NCBI GenBank assembly: GCA_963695805.1
Contig: CAVOHV010000010.1
Span: 1-64,000 of the forward strand
Direction: 5' to 3'
Source: DASUPK01 sp963695805
GTDB lineage: Bacteria; Actinomycetota; Thermoleophilia; Solirubrobacterales; 70-9
Length of the DNA stretch: 64,000 bases
The notes under the pieces were generated by a model. The model was not told the DNA's origin. It made no database searches and was given only the letters and a program-made list of their open reading frames with translations. Of this stretch, positions 17,736-25,751 are shown piece by piece. The first letter of the stretch is position 1. Each line of letters begins with the position of its first letter. The translations under genes and the position numbers were made by a program.

Positions 17736-18931
17736 GCCGCAGCCTCCAAGCAGATGACGACGTTGTGGCCACCGAACCCGAAGGAGTTCGAGATCCCGAT
17801 GGCCGGGTGACCGTTCACAGCCAGGTCCCTGGCCTCGAGCGGCACGTAGTCCAGGTCGAGATCCTCGTCGGGCTCCTCGAGGTTGAGCGTCGGCGGCGCC
17901 GTCTTCGCGCGCAGGGCCTGCAGCGTGGCCACGCCCTCCACGGCACCCGCTGCCCCGAGCAGATGCCCGATCGAGGACTTCGTCGAGGAGGTCGGGACTC
18001 GCGATGCCTGCTCGCCGAGCGCGGTCTTCAGAGCCTCCGTCTCGGAGCGGTCGTTGAGTGGCGTCGACGTCCCGTGAGCGTTGACGTAGGTGAGCTGCCC
18101 GGGCTCGACCTCGGCGTCCGCCAGCGCCTTGCGGATCGCCCGCGCGGCTCCATCGCCAGTCGGTTCCGGCGCAGTCATGTGATGGGCGTCGGCGGTCGCG
18201 CCGTAGCCGGTCAGGTAGCCCAGGATCTGCGCGCCGCGCAACTCGGCCGTCTCGGCGTCCTCGAGCACCATCACACCGGCTCCCTCGCCCATCACGAAGC
18301 CGTCGCGACGGCGATCGAAGGGGCGCGAGATGCCGGTGGGCGAGGTGGCGCCCATCTCGGCGAAGGCGGCGACGGCCAGGTCGGTGATCGCGGCCTCGGT
18401 ACCACCCGCGACGCAGGCGATCGCGTCCCCGTGCTGCACCATCCTGGCACCGGTACCGAGGGCGTGGGCGCCGGCTGCGCAGGCCGAGACAGTGCCGTAG
18501 CACTGGCCGCGGAGGTCGTGCTGGATGGCGAGGGCCCCGGCCGCGGAGTTGGCCATCATCTGGGGCACGCAGTGCGGCGAGACAGCGCGCTGGCCCTTCT
18601 CGCGCAGAATGATGTGCTCCGACTCGATCGTCGAGAGCCCCCCGATGCCGGTGCCCATCACTGTGCCTATCTCGCCGCGGTCGTAGGGCGCCTCGTCCAG
18701 CCCGGCCTGTGAGATGGCCTCCGCCGCGGCCGCGAGGGCGAGCTGGGTGAAACGGTCGGTGCGGCGCACCTGGCGGCGGGTGAGGTGGTCGGTCGGCTCG
18801 AACTCCGAGCAGCGGCCGAGGCCGTCCTCGATCCCGGACTCACCGGCGGACCACCGTTCGTGCAGCACCGATGCACCGACCCCCAGCGGAGTGACCGCGC
18901 CGATCCCCGTGATCGCGACCCTGCGGGTCAT
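17732..18931 (-). CDS. fabF: 3-oxoacyl-ACP synthase II
   Basis: 399 residues. Thiolase-fold condensing enzyme with the full Cys-His-His set: C151 in TVSACAAGAHAL, H286 in NAHGTST and H323 in KSSIGHLLGAAG, plus K318. GFGGHN is near the C-terminus. It extends acyl-ACP with malonyl-ACP in the cytoplasm. The length matches the usual 410 residues. Its ATG overlaps the acpP stop (ATGA at 18928-18931), and its stop overlaps the carboxyltransferase start, so the order within the operon couples carrier, condensing enzyme and malonyl supply. Confidence 0.96.
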   Translation of the reverse strand: MTRRVAITGIGAVTPLGVGASVLHERWSAGESGIEDGLGRCSEFEPTDHLTRRQVRRTDRFTQLALAAAAEAISQAGLDEAPYDRGEIGTVMGTGIGGLSTIESEHIILREKGQRAVSPHCVPQMMANSAAGALAIQHDLRGQCYGTVSACAAGAHALGTGARMVQHGDAIACVAGGTEAAITDLAVAAFAEMGATSPTGISRPFDRRRDGFVMGEGAGVMVLEDAETAELRGAQILGYLTGYGATADAHHMTAPEPTGDGAARAIRKALADAEVEPGQLTYVNAHGTSTPLNDRSETEALKTALGEQASRVPTSSTKSSIGHLLGAAGAVEGVATLQALRAKTAPPTLNLEEPDEDLDLDYVPLEARDLAVNGHPAIGISNSFGFGGHNVVICLEAAA

Positions 18932-19173
18932 GACTGGCGCTCGGCCACGAAGTCGACCACGTCCTGGACGGTCGCGATCTTGTCCATGTCGGCGTCCGTG
19001 ACCTCGATCTTGTACTCGTCCTCGATCACCTGAGCGAGCTCGACGAGGTCGAGCGAGTCGATGTCGAGATCCTCGAAGCGCGAATCGGGCTTCACGTTCT
19101 CCGGCTCCTCGCCGAACTCGACGAGGGCAGAGATCACCCTCTCCTGTACTTGGTCCTTGGTTGCGGTTGTCAT
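18928..19173 (-). CDS. acpP: Acyl carrier protein
   Basis: 81 residues, acidic four-helix carrier. The phosphopantetheine attachment site is S40 in DIDSLDLVELAQVIE, the normal position and context. It shuttles acyl chains among FabD, FabH, FabF, FabG, dehydratase and FabI. The ATG follows AAAGGAGA with a good spacing, the strongest ribosome site in the operon, as expected for the most abundant member. Located between fabG and fabF. Confidence 0.97.
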   Translation of the reverse strand: MTTATKDQVQERVISALVEFGEEPENVKPDSRFEDLDIDSLDLVELAQVIEDEYKIEVTDADMDKIATVQDVVDFVAERQS

Positions 19174-19189
19174 CGGTCTCCTTTCTTGA

Positions 19190-19990
19190 TCAGGCGGACA
19201 TGCCGCCGTCGATTGGCAGGACGGCCCCGGTCACGTAGCCGGCCTCCTCAGAGGCCAGGAAGCGGATGCAGGCCGCGACCTCCTCAGGGGTTCCGGTACG
19301 CCGGGCGGGAATCGCATCGAGCAGCGCGCTGGAGCCGTTCGAGTCGGCGCCGTTCCCGGTGAAGTCGCGCGTCAGCTCGGTCTCGATCAGGCCGGGGGCG
19401 ACCGCGTTCACGGTGACGCCGCGCCGTGCCACTTCCGCCGCCACGGTGCGGGTGAACGCGATCAGCCCCGCCTTCGAGGCGGCGTAGTTGGCCTGCCCCG
19501 GGTTGGCGCGGATGCCCGAAACGGAGGAGACGTTGATCACCCGCCCGAAGCGCCGGCGCATCATCGGGCCGAGAGCGGCGCGGGTCAGGCGGAAGGGGCC
19601 TGTCAGGTTGACGTCGAGCACCCGGGTCCAGTCCTCGTCGCTCAGCCGCATGGAGAGGTTGTCCGCGGTCATGCCGGCGTTGTTGACCAGCACCAGGACC
19701 GGGCCGAGCTCTTCGGTGATCCGTGCCAGCATCTCGTCGGCCGCGGCGCCGTCGGAGACATCGGCGGCGACCGCCAGGGCGGTGCCACCCTGCTCCTCGA
19801 TGGAGGCGGCGACCGCTCCGGCACCGTCGCGGTCGCGGCGGTAGTTGATGCCCACCGACCAGCCGTCGGAGGCCAGGGCCCTCGCCGTGGCGGCACCGAT
19901 TCCGCGGGAGGCGCCGGTGACCAGCGCACAGCCGGCGGTTTGAGGCGCGTCTCTCTGATCGGTGACCGGGCGGGTCTCGACCGAGCTCAT
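19190..19990 (-). CDS. fabG: 3-oxoacyl-ACP reductase
   Basis: 266 residues, classical SDR: LVTGASRGIGAATA near 24, NNAG at 103, catalytic S155/S156, Y169 and K173 in NYAASK, and the C-terminal GAVLPIDGGMSA. It reduces 3-oxoacyl-ACP with NADPH. The start was set at the ATG overlapping the fabH stop (ATGA 19987-19990); a longer frame exists but would overlap more. The first 18 residues before the Rossmann strand are longer than in E. coli FabG. An insert near residue 212 (GNGADSNGS) may be a flexible lid. Confidence 0.94.
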   Translation of the reverse strand: MSSVETRPVTDQRDAPQTAGCALVTGASRGIGAATARALASDGWSVGINYRRDRDGAGAVAASIEEQGGTALAVAADVSDGAAADEMLARITEELGPVLVLVNNAGMTADNLSMRLSDEDWTRVLDVNLTGPFRLTRAALGPMMRRRFGRVINVSSVSGIRANPGQANYAASKAGLIAFTRTVAAEVARRGVTVNAVAPGLIETELTRDFTGNGADSNGSSALLDAIPARRTGTPEEVAACIRFLASEEAGYVTGAVLPIDGGMSA

Positions 19991-21036
19991 GCCGTGCCCT
20001 CCCACTCGACGATCCCGGCCCCCCAGGTGAGCCCCGCGCCGAAGGCCGAGAGAAGCACCCGTGAGCCCTTCCGGAGAAGGCCCGTCGAGGCGGCCTCAGA
20101 GAGCGCAATCGGGATGCTGGCCGCCGAGGTGTTCCCATACTCGGCGAGGCAGTCGATGACGCGATCGGCCGGCAGGGCGAGCCGCTCGCCGACCGCGGAG
20201 ATGATCCGCGAGTTGGCCTGGTGGTAGACGAAGAGGTCGATCTCATGGAGGGCGAGCCCGGCGTCCGAGACGACCTGCTGTGTCGTGTCGCTCATCGCCG
20301 CGACCGCCGCGCGGAAGGTGGCCCGGCCGTCCATTCGAATGAGCCGTTCGTCGTGGTCGGCCTGGATCAGGTCCCCCCGGCTGCCGTCGGAGCGCAGCGC
20401 GATCGGGCCGATCTGGCCCGGCCCGCCGGGCGCGATCACCGCGGCCCCGGCGCCGTCGCCGAACAGCCCGGCCGTCCGCCGGTCGTTGAAGTCGGTGATG
20501 CTGCTGAGCACCTCGGCGCCGACGACGAGCGCAGCCCGAGCCCGCCCGGACTCGAGCTGCGCCGTCGCCAGGGAGAGGGCGGAGAGGAAGCCCGTGCAGG
20601 CCGCGCCCACGTCGACCGCGCCCGCCGAGCGCGCACCGAGCCGGTTCGCGACGCGGGGGGCTGCATGCGGCAGGAGCTGATCGGGCGTGCAGGTGGCGAC
20701 CAGAACGAGGTCGAGCTCGCTCGGCTCGACCTCGGCAAGCGCCAGGGCCTTCGCACCCGCCCTCGCGGCGAGGTCGACGAGCCCTTCGCCGTTGACCCGG
20801 CGCCGTCGGTGGATGCCCGTGCGGGATGCGATCCACTGCGAGTCCAAGCCGAGGGGGCCGGCCAGCTCCTCGTTCTCGACCACGCGATCGGGGAGCCAGG
20901 CGGCGACGGAGGCGATGCCGGGTCCGGAGGTTCTCTTCGAACCGTTCCTGGCACCCGTCGCACGGGCGACGAGGCCCTCCGGGTCCACCAGCGAGGCGTC
21001 GACCTCCCAGCGCTGTCCGGGGTCGATCTCAGGCAA
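19987..21036 (-). CDS. fabH: 3-oxoacyl-ACP synthase III
   Basis: 349 residues if TTG 21036, which overlaps the fabD stop, is the start. The KAS III core begins only near residue 41 (ASVAAWLPDRVVENEEL). Catalytic residues in this numbering are C147 (GAACTGF), H272 (YHQANSR) and N302 (EYGNTSAAS). It starts each chain by condensing acyl-CoA with malonyl-ACP. The extra 38 N-terminal residues (EIDPGQRWEVDASLVDPEG and a basic stretch) have no counterpart in typical FabH of about 315 residues; a GTG at 20988 would give a shorter form of 333 residues. The core itself is certain, the start is not. Confidence 0.9.
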   Translation of the reverse strand: MPEIDPGQRWEVDASLVDPEGLVARATGARNGSKRTSGPGIASVAAWLPDRVVENEELAGPLGLDSQWIASRTGIHRRRRVNGEGLVDLAARAGAKALALAEVEPSELDLVLVATCTPDQLLPHAAPRVANRLGARSAGAVDVGAACTGFLSALSLATAQLESGRARAALVVGAEVLSSITDFNDRRTAGLFGDGAGAAVIAPGGPGQIGPIALRSDGSRGDLIQADHDERLIRMDGRATFRAAVAAMSDTTQQVVSDAGLALHEIDLFVYHQANSRIISAVGERLALPADRVIDCLAEYGNTSAASIPIALSEAASTGLLRKGSRVLLSAFGAGLTWGAGIVEWEGTA

Positions 21037-21895
21037 GGGCGGACTCCCGTCTTGCGAGTGTCTCGGTCTCGGCGCCGTCGATCGTGCGGCGGACCAGGCC
21101 GGCCAGCACCTTGCCCGGCCCGACGTCCACATAGCGCGTCACACCGAGCTCCCTGAGTCTGCCGAGCACGCCGGTCCAGCGGATCGGGCTGATCAGCGAG
21201 GCGGCGAGGGCGTCCCGGACGTCGCCCCCGAAGATCTCGGTGGTGGTCGAGGAGACCACGGGGGCCCGGGACGGGCGGAACTCGATCCGATCGAGCGCCG
21301 CGCGGAAGGGCGCGACCCCGGAGGCCATGGCCTCCGTGTGGAAGGCTCCCGCGACGGCGAGCTTCTTGGCTCGGATACCCGAGCCCTTGGCGGCGGCCTC
21401 CGCCGCCTCGATCGCCGGCAGGGGGCCCGAGAGGACGAACTGCTGGGGCGAGTTCTCGTTGGCCAGGGTCAGGCCGTGTTCGGCCGCGAGGGCCGCGGCG
21501 CCCTCACGGTCGCTGCCCACGGCGAGCATGCCGCCGGGCTCGCTGCGATCGGCCGCCTCCTCCATGAGCCGGCCGCGCGCGACCACGATGCGAACGCCAT
21601 CGACGTCCTCGATCGCGCCCGCCGCCGCCAGCGCGCCGACCTCGCCCAGCGAGTGGCCTGAGAAATACTCAGCACCCGGGCGGCCGAGCTGCTCATAGCC
21701 GGCAATGGAGGCGCAGTACACGGCGGGCTGGGCGTAGGCGGTTCCTTCGGACATCCGCTCGAAGGGGTCCTCGCCGACGAGCTCGGTTGCGAGCTCGAGC
21801 AAATCGGGGCGAACGGCGGCGACCAGCTCGCGGCTGGAGGCGTCACCGACCCCCTGTCCCGGGAAGAGGACAGCTGAGGCGCTGCTGGCGTCCAT
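21029..21895 (-). CDS. fabD: Malonyl-CoA:ACP transacylase
   Basis: 288 residues from ATG 21895 (a TTG six bases upstream is possible). Motifs: LFPGQGVG near 10, the nucleophile S82 in GHSLGE, the partner H186 in GAFHTEAM and the C-terminal DVGPGKVLAGL. It loads malonate onto the carrier protein. First gene of the eight-gene fatty-acid operon, preceded by 286 bases without a gene that hold two inverted repeats. The extended length is normal for the family. Confidence 0.95.
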   Translation of the reverse strand: MDASSASAVLFPGQGVGDASSRELVAAVRPDLLELATELVGEDPFERMSEGTAYAQPAVYCASIAGYEQLGRPGAEYFSGHSLGEVGALAAAGAIEDVDGVRIVVARGRLMEEAADRSEPGGMLAVGSDREGAAALAAEHGLTLANENSPQQFVLSGPLPAIEAAEAAAKGSGIRAKKLAVAGAFHTEAMASGVAPFRAALDRIEFRPSRAPVVSSTTTEIFGGDVRDALAASLISPIRWTGVLGRLRELGVTRYVDVGPGKVLAGLVRRTIDGAETETLARRESALA

Positions 21896-21947
21896 GCCCA
21901 ATCAATAGCCCCGTCCCCCCAGCAGATGAACGGCTGTTGCGCCGATG

Positions 21948-21963
21948 CCCCCCGATCGGGGGG
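21948..21963. repeat. GC palindrome upstream of fabD
   Basis: Six C, then GATC, then six G form a 16-base perfect palindrome about 55 bases before the fabD start. It could be an operator or a short hairpin; nothing else identifies it. Confidence 0.5.
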
Positions 21964-22028
21964 GTTCAGAGGGACGGCCGGGGGATCAGTCGTGTGGTGA
22001 GACGCCCCCGGCGTTGCGGTTCTTGAAG

Positions 22029-22054
22029 CCGCTGCTTTTCGTCCAAAGCAGCGG
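22029..22054. repeat. Perfect 10-bp hairpin between DMT gene and fab operon
   Basis: CCGCTGCTTT, loop TCGTCC, then AAAGCAGCGG. It has no T tract on either side, so a classical intrinsic terminator is not supported. It lies 127 bases downstream of the DMT gene stop and 134 bases upstream of fabD, so it could end the first transcript or act as an operator for the second. Confidence 0.55.
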
Positions 22055-22181
22055 TCCCGCTACTTCGATCAACCCTCGGCCCGAGAATTCCCCGCTTCAG
22101 CAAACCGACGGGCCGCTCGAACGTGCGATCAACCGGACGTTGCACCCGTCCGCTACCGGCTTGGCGGCGTGCAGGCAGCCT

Positions 22182-23057
22182 TCAGGCCCGCTGGGGCGCC
22201 TGAGCCATGCCGCCCGCGGCGGGCATCATGGGCAGCACCGCAGCCGCGGCGATCACCGCCAGGAACGCCGTGGACCTGGTGACCACGGTCAAGGGGTCTG
22301 ACCCGAGGGGGTCGCCGAAGACGAGGATCCCGCCCGCGATCGCGGCGAGCGTGGCGGTGGCCGAGTAAGCGACAATCACGGCGACCGCGTCCCCGAGCTG
22401 GAGGCCCCGAGCGAGGGCCAGGAAGCCGCCGATTCCGCCCAGGATCGCAACCACCGTCCACGGGCTGACTATGTCGATCAGCGAGCCCGGCACCGTCTCG
22501 GCCAGGGCCTTCAGGGCGACGTCAGAGACGCCCAGGCAGGTGCCGGCGGCAGTTGCGAGCAGAAGCCAGCCCCGGCTGCTGAGCCGCCTATGAGCCGAGG
22601 CGAGCATCAGGAAGCCACCGAGAGCCAGCGCGCCACCCTCGAACGCCATCATCTTCGACCCGGTGAAGCCCCCGCCCGCGTGGCCCTGGCCCGCTGTCAG
22701 CGCCAGGAACGCCAGGCCGGAGGCGCATAAAACCAGGCCGATGAGCTCTCGCCTGCCCACGGCGAGTCCGAACCAGCGCCGCGCGGGGAAGGCGAGCAGC
22801 GCGAGCCCACCCGCGATCACGGTCTGCACGACGGAGAGTGGCGCCATCGAGAGCGCGGCAAGGTACAGGCACCAGGCGAGGAAGGCGAGCCCGAAACCGA
22901 TCAGCCACCAGCGGGAGCGAAAGAGCCCCGCCGCGCTGTGCAGCGGCCGGCGCATCGCGACGTCGGGCGCGGCGACCGCGCCCCGGTGCTTGCAGAGCAG
23001 CGCCACGCCGGAGAAGGCGGCACAACCCAAGGCCAGTATTAGTCCGAGTTCGCTCAC
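22182..23057 (-). CDS. DMT-superfamily membrane protein, NIPA/EamA-like
   Basis: 291 residues, GTG start, with nine or ten hydrophobic segments arranged as two similar halves, the pattern of drug/metabolite transporters. N-terminal LILALGCAAFSGVALLCKHRGA and the following loop resemble NIPA-type magnesium transporter relatives more than EamA exporters. The substrate cannot be stated. The GTG start overlaps the stop of a doubtful frame upstream (GTGA at 23054-23057). Downstream of it lies the hairpin region before fabD. Confidence 0.75.
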   Translation of the reverse strand: MSELGLILALGCAAFSGVALLCKHRGAVAAPDVAMRRPLHSAAGLFRSRWWLIGFGLAFLAWCLYLAALSMAPLSVVQTVIAGGLALLAFPARRWFGLAVGRRELIGLVLCASGLAFLALTAGQGHAGGGFTGSKMMAFEGGALALGGFLMLASAHRRLSSRGWLLLATAAGTCLGVSDVALKALAETVPGSLIDIVSPWTVVAILGGIGGFLALARGLQLGDAVAVIVAYSATATLAAIAGGILVFGDPLGSDPLTVVTRSTAFLAVIAAAAVLPMMPAAGGMAQAPQRA

Positions 23058-23526
23058 CAGGTGGAAGGTCGGGGCTCGAGGTTCACGCCCATGGCGGAGG
23101 GCCGGGTGAAGGCGACTTGAGTAAGTCCCTGCGCGGCGCGCTTTTGGTTTGCCGGCTCGTTCATCTCAATGGCCTGCCGGAACGCGGGCGGGAACGCTGG
23201 GTTGAAAAGGTCCAGGGTCACCTGCGCCGCCTTGACCCCCGCGCCGTCATGTCGGGGTAGGCCGTCCCCCAGGTCGATAGGTTCCGTATGTCTACGAGCG
23301 TTGCCGGTCATGCGCTCCCACGAGACGAAGTAGCTGCCGTTCGTGTTCTTGCGCATGACCTCGCCCTCATCGTGGGGAACTACGCATATGACAAACGCGC
23401 TGGCATACCGCGAACTCGCGCGTCTGTCTGCCTTCCCAGTTGTCCAGCGAGAGGTTCTGGCTGCTCCCCTCCGGCAGCGGAGGCACGCGGAGGTCACGGG
23501 TTGCACGCTGGGCTGCGCGGATCGAC
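23054..23526 (-). pseudogene. Possible decayed gene, frame-shifted
   Basis: Two adjacent minus-strand frames each look partly coding. One holds RAAQRATRDLRVPPLPEGSSQ-type sequence at 23390-23520 and stops near 23360. The other, from ATG 23356, reads RKNTNGSYFVSWERMTGNARR and ends at 23054 with a GTGA overlap with the next gene. Together they could be one gene split by a frameshift. GC is lower than in the neighbours. No family was recognised. It could equally be non-coding; a 100-residue small ORF (23054-23356) is the minimum coding claim. Confidence 0.3.
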
Positions 23527-23928
23527 CTAGTCAGCCCACCAGTCGCGCTGGCCCTCGACGTCTTCGCGCCGAGCGTCGCCGAGACTGGGTGCGCCGATGA
23601 CGATGATCTCGAGGCCCTCCGGTCCGGCCTCGTAGCCTCGCCACGTACCGGGCGGGACGCGCACCGCGTCCCACTCCTTGAGCTCGACGATCTCGCCGTC
23701 GAGCTTCATCCGCCCGCCCCCGCGCACGACCAGGTACACCTCCTCCTGCTTCTTGTGCGTGTGGCCGTACGGAAAGCGATAGCCGGGAGGGACGCGCTGG
23801 TAGCTCAGGCCGGATTGCTCGAGCTCGAGCGCCTCGGTCGCCAAGCGGAACTCCAGGTCCGGCGCGCCGTCGAAATTGGACCCGACGTCCTCCAGATCCT
23901 CCTTGAGGTTCCTGAGCGTGAACGGCAC
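23527..23928 (-). CDS. Small cupin-domain protein
   Basis: 133 residues from GTG 23928, chosen because PFTLRNLKEDLEDV is where relatives begin. A single conserved cupin barrel: GYRFPYGHTHKKQEEVYLVVRGGG supplies the H-x-H and E ligands of motif 1, and WDAVRVPPGTWRGYEAG is motif 2, which lacks the usual His. The C-terminus ends in GQRDWWAD. Such proteins bind metal or small ligands and may be sugar isomerase- or dioxygenase-like; the function is unknown. A stand-alone gene beside a two-component system. Confidence 0.82.
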   Translation of the reverse strand: MPFTLRNLKEDLEDVGSNFDGAPDLEFRLATEALELEQSGLSYQRVPPGYRFPYGHTHKKQEEVYLVVRGGGRMKLDGEIVELKEWDAVRVPPGTWRGYEAGPEGLEIIVIGAPSLGDARREDVEGQRDWWAD

Positions 23929-23977
23929 GGCCGCAATCCTACGTGCCCGCTTTCCATGCAAAGCAGCAGTCTCTGAA

Positions 23978-24637
23978 TCAGGAGTCCGAGCGGGACGCTG
24001 CGTCACGAGTCAGGCCGAGCTGCTCCGCCTTCCGGGTCGCCTCGGTCCGGTTTCGCACCCCGAGCTTGCGATAGAGCGCCGTTGTGTGGTCCTTGATCGT
24101 GTGGGGGGAGAGGAAGAGCCTCTCCGCGATCTCGCGGTTCGTCGCCCCGGCCCCGATCAGCTCGAGGACCTCACGCTCGCGGGGCGAGAGAGGCGTCGCC
24201 GGCCCTTCGGCCTGGCGCGCGTAGACCGTCATCCCGCGGCCCACCATCCGGACCGCGTTCGCGACCTCCTCGGCGCTCCAGTCCTTGGAGATGAACCCGG
24301 AGGCGCCGGCCGCCTTCGCCGCCTCGGGTGAAATCCAGCCGGCTCCGGAGATGAGCAGAACCCGCGTCTTGGGCGAAACCTCGCTGAGCGCCTCGCAGAG
24401 CTCCGCACCGGAGCGCTCGCCGAGGAAGAGGTCGACAAGCGCGACGTCCGGCTTGCTGCGCCCGGCGAGCTCGACCGCCTCCTCGGTCGTCGAGGCAACC
24501 GCGCACTCCCCCATCCACGGCTGGCGGCCGAGCAGCAGGCGAAATCCCCACTGGACCACAGCGTGGTCGTCGACCACCAGCACGCTCAGCTTGCGACCGC
24601 CGTTCAGCTGCTCGGCAGCACCAGGCGCACTCGCCAC
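23978..24637 (-). CDS. Response regulator, NarL/LuxR type
   Basis: 219 residues from GTG 24637. Receiver domain about 17-135 with the acidic pair VVDDH near 22, phospho-acceptor D69 (ALVDLF) and K near 118 (ISKDW). LuxR-type helix-turn-helix at 149-205: LSPREREVLELIGAGATNREIA and SPHTIKDHTTALYRKL. It should bind DNA as a dimer after phosphorylation. It overlaps the kinase gene by 34 bases, so the two are coupled. Targets are unknown. A later start near the receiver strand is possible. Confidence 0.92.
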   Translation of the reverse strand: MASAPGAAEQLNGGRKLSVLVVDDHAVVQWGFRLLLGRQPWMGECAVASTTEEAVELAGRSKPDVALVDLFLGERSGAELCEALSEVSPKTRVLLISGAGWISPEAAKAAGASGFISKDWSAEEVANAVRMVGRGMTVYARQAEGPATPLSPREREVLELIGAGATNREIAERLFLSPHTIKDHTTALYRKLGVRNRTEATRKAEQLGLTRDAASRSDS

Positions 24638-25719
24638 TGGTCCTCCTCACGGCCGTACTCGAGCATTCCTCCGCGCTGCAGCGCCTCGTACGAGGCGAGC
24701 CGCAGCCCCATGCGGGATCCGGCTCGGCCTGCGGCTCCACCGCCCGGTGCCAGGCCGTCGTTTCGAACCTCCATCAGGAAGGCGCCGTCGGGGCCGTCAA
24801 TCGTGACCCGGACCTCGCTCGGGTCGGCGTGCTTCTCGGCGTTGCGGAGCGCTTCGTTCAGAATCGACACGGCCAGCGGCTCGAGTCGCTCCGGCACATC
24901 GACGCCGTCGCGCCAATCCACCACCAGCGGGAGGCGCTTGTACTGGCGGCCGAGCCGGTCGAGCTCGGAGCGTAGGCCGCCGTCGGCGAGCTCCATCAGC
25001 GAGCTCCCGGCCGAGCCGATCAGGGCCTCGCGGAGGTCGCCCAGGGCGGCCTCGATCTCGGCGGCGCAACGCTCGCGGTCCTCGGCGGCCAGCGGGCGGT
25101 CCGAGCCGAGCGCCAGCGAGACTCCGAAGAGGCGCTGCGTGACGCGCTCGTGGACCTCGCGGGCGAGGTCGATCCGCTCGGAGAGGCGGCGGCCGCGCTC
25201 CAGCTGTCGGGTCAGCTCGCGCACGTGGCTGGCCAGGGCGGCGGTCCTGCCGAGGGCGTACATGGTGGAGCGCTCATACGAGGTGGTGGCGAAGGGCTGG
25301 CCGTCGCGGTCCGCGAAGATCACGCCCAGCCAGCGACCGGCGGCCGCTACCGGGGTGCAGGTGAGCTTGACGATCCCCGGCAGGGTCGAGTACCGCGCCG
25401 GGACGTCGTGCTCGAGGTCGGTGGTCTCGACGACCCTGTCCTCGGACAGAGCGCGCTGGGCGATCGGGGTCTCCTCGAGGGTGCCGTAGCCGTGCTGGAT
25501 GAACTCGCGGTAGACGCCGTGGCTACCGGCCGGCAGCACCATCCTGCGCTCGGCGTCATAGAGGAAGAGGACCGCGCGCTCCATCGAGGTCTGGAGGCAG
25601 ACGGCCTCGCAGATCCGATCGTAGAAATCGTCGAGGCCGCGCTCCTCCTCGAGCTCGAAGAGAAGGCGCACGACCACGTCCAGGGCCTCTGAGCTGAGCG
25701 ACTCTTCCTTGGTCGTCAT
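24604..25719 (-). CDS. Soluble sensor histidine kinase with GAF domain
   Basis: 371 residues and no membrane segment. GAF-like sensor about residues 20-165, then a linker helix, the dimerisation/phospho-acceptor domain of the HisKA_3 class with H190 in DLAREVHERVTQ, and an HATPase domain with ILNEALRNAEKHA (N box) near 290 and GLRLASYEAL in place of a full G2 box. It autophosphorylates and passes phosphate to the NarL-type regulator downstream. Being cytoplasmic, it probably senses a small molecule, redox or gas through the GAF pocket. No haem-binding motif is evident. Confidence 0.9.
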   Translation of the reverse strand: MTTKEESLSSEALDVVVRLLFELEEERGLDDFYDRICEAVCLQTSMERAVLFLYDAERRMVLPAGSHGVYREFIQHGYGTLEETPIAQRALSEDRVVETTDLEHDVPARYSTLPGIVKLTCTPVAAAGRWLGVIFADRDGQPFATTSYERSTMYALGRTAALASHVRELTRQLERGRRLSERIDLAREVHERVTQRLFGVSLALGSDRPLAAEDRERCAAEIEAALGDLREALIGSAGSSLMELADGGLRSELDRLGRQYKRLPLVVDWRDGVDVPERLEPLAVSILNEALRNAEKHADPSEVRVTIDGPDGAFLMEVRNDGLAPGGGAAGRAGSRMGLRLASYEALQRGGMLEYGREEDQWRVRLVLPSS

Positions 25720-25751
25720 GCCTCGGGGTTAGCCCCGCAGCGCTCCTTCGG

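Larger units (their letters stand above)
21896..22181. other. Gene-free stretch upstream of the fatty-acid operon
   Basis: 286 bases between the fabD start and the stop of the upstream DMT protein gene. It contains two perfect inverted repeats (21948-21963 and 22029-22054, listed separately). No credible ORF and no clear sigma-70 promoter were recognised. Confidence 0.6.

Noticed and set aside
17736..18503. 5' extension of the carboxyltransferase frame by 256 codons
   Set aside because: It only translates the fabF gene out of frame; the GTGA overlap at 17735 is the consistent start.
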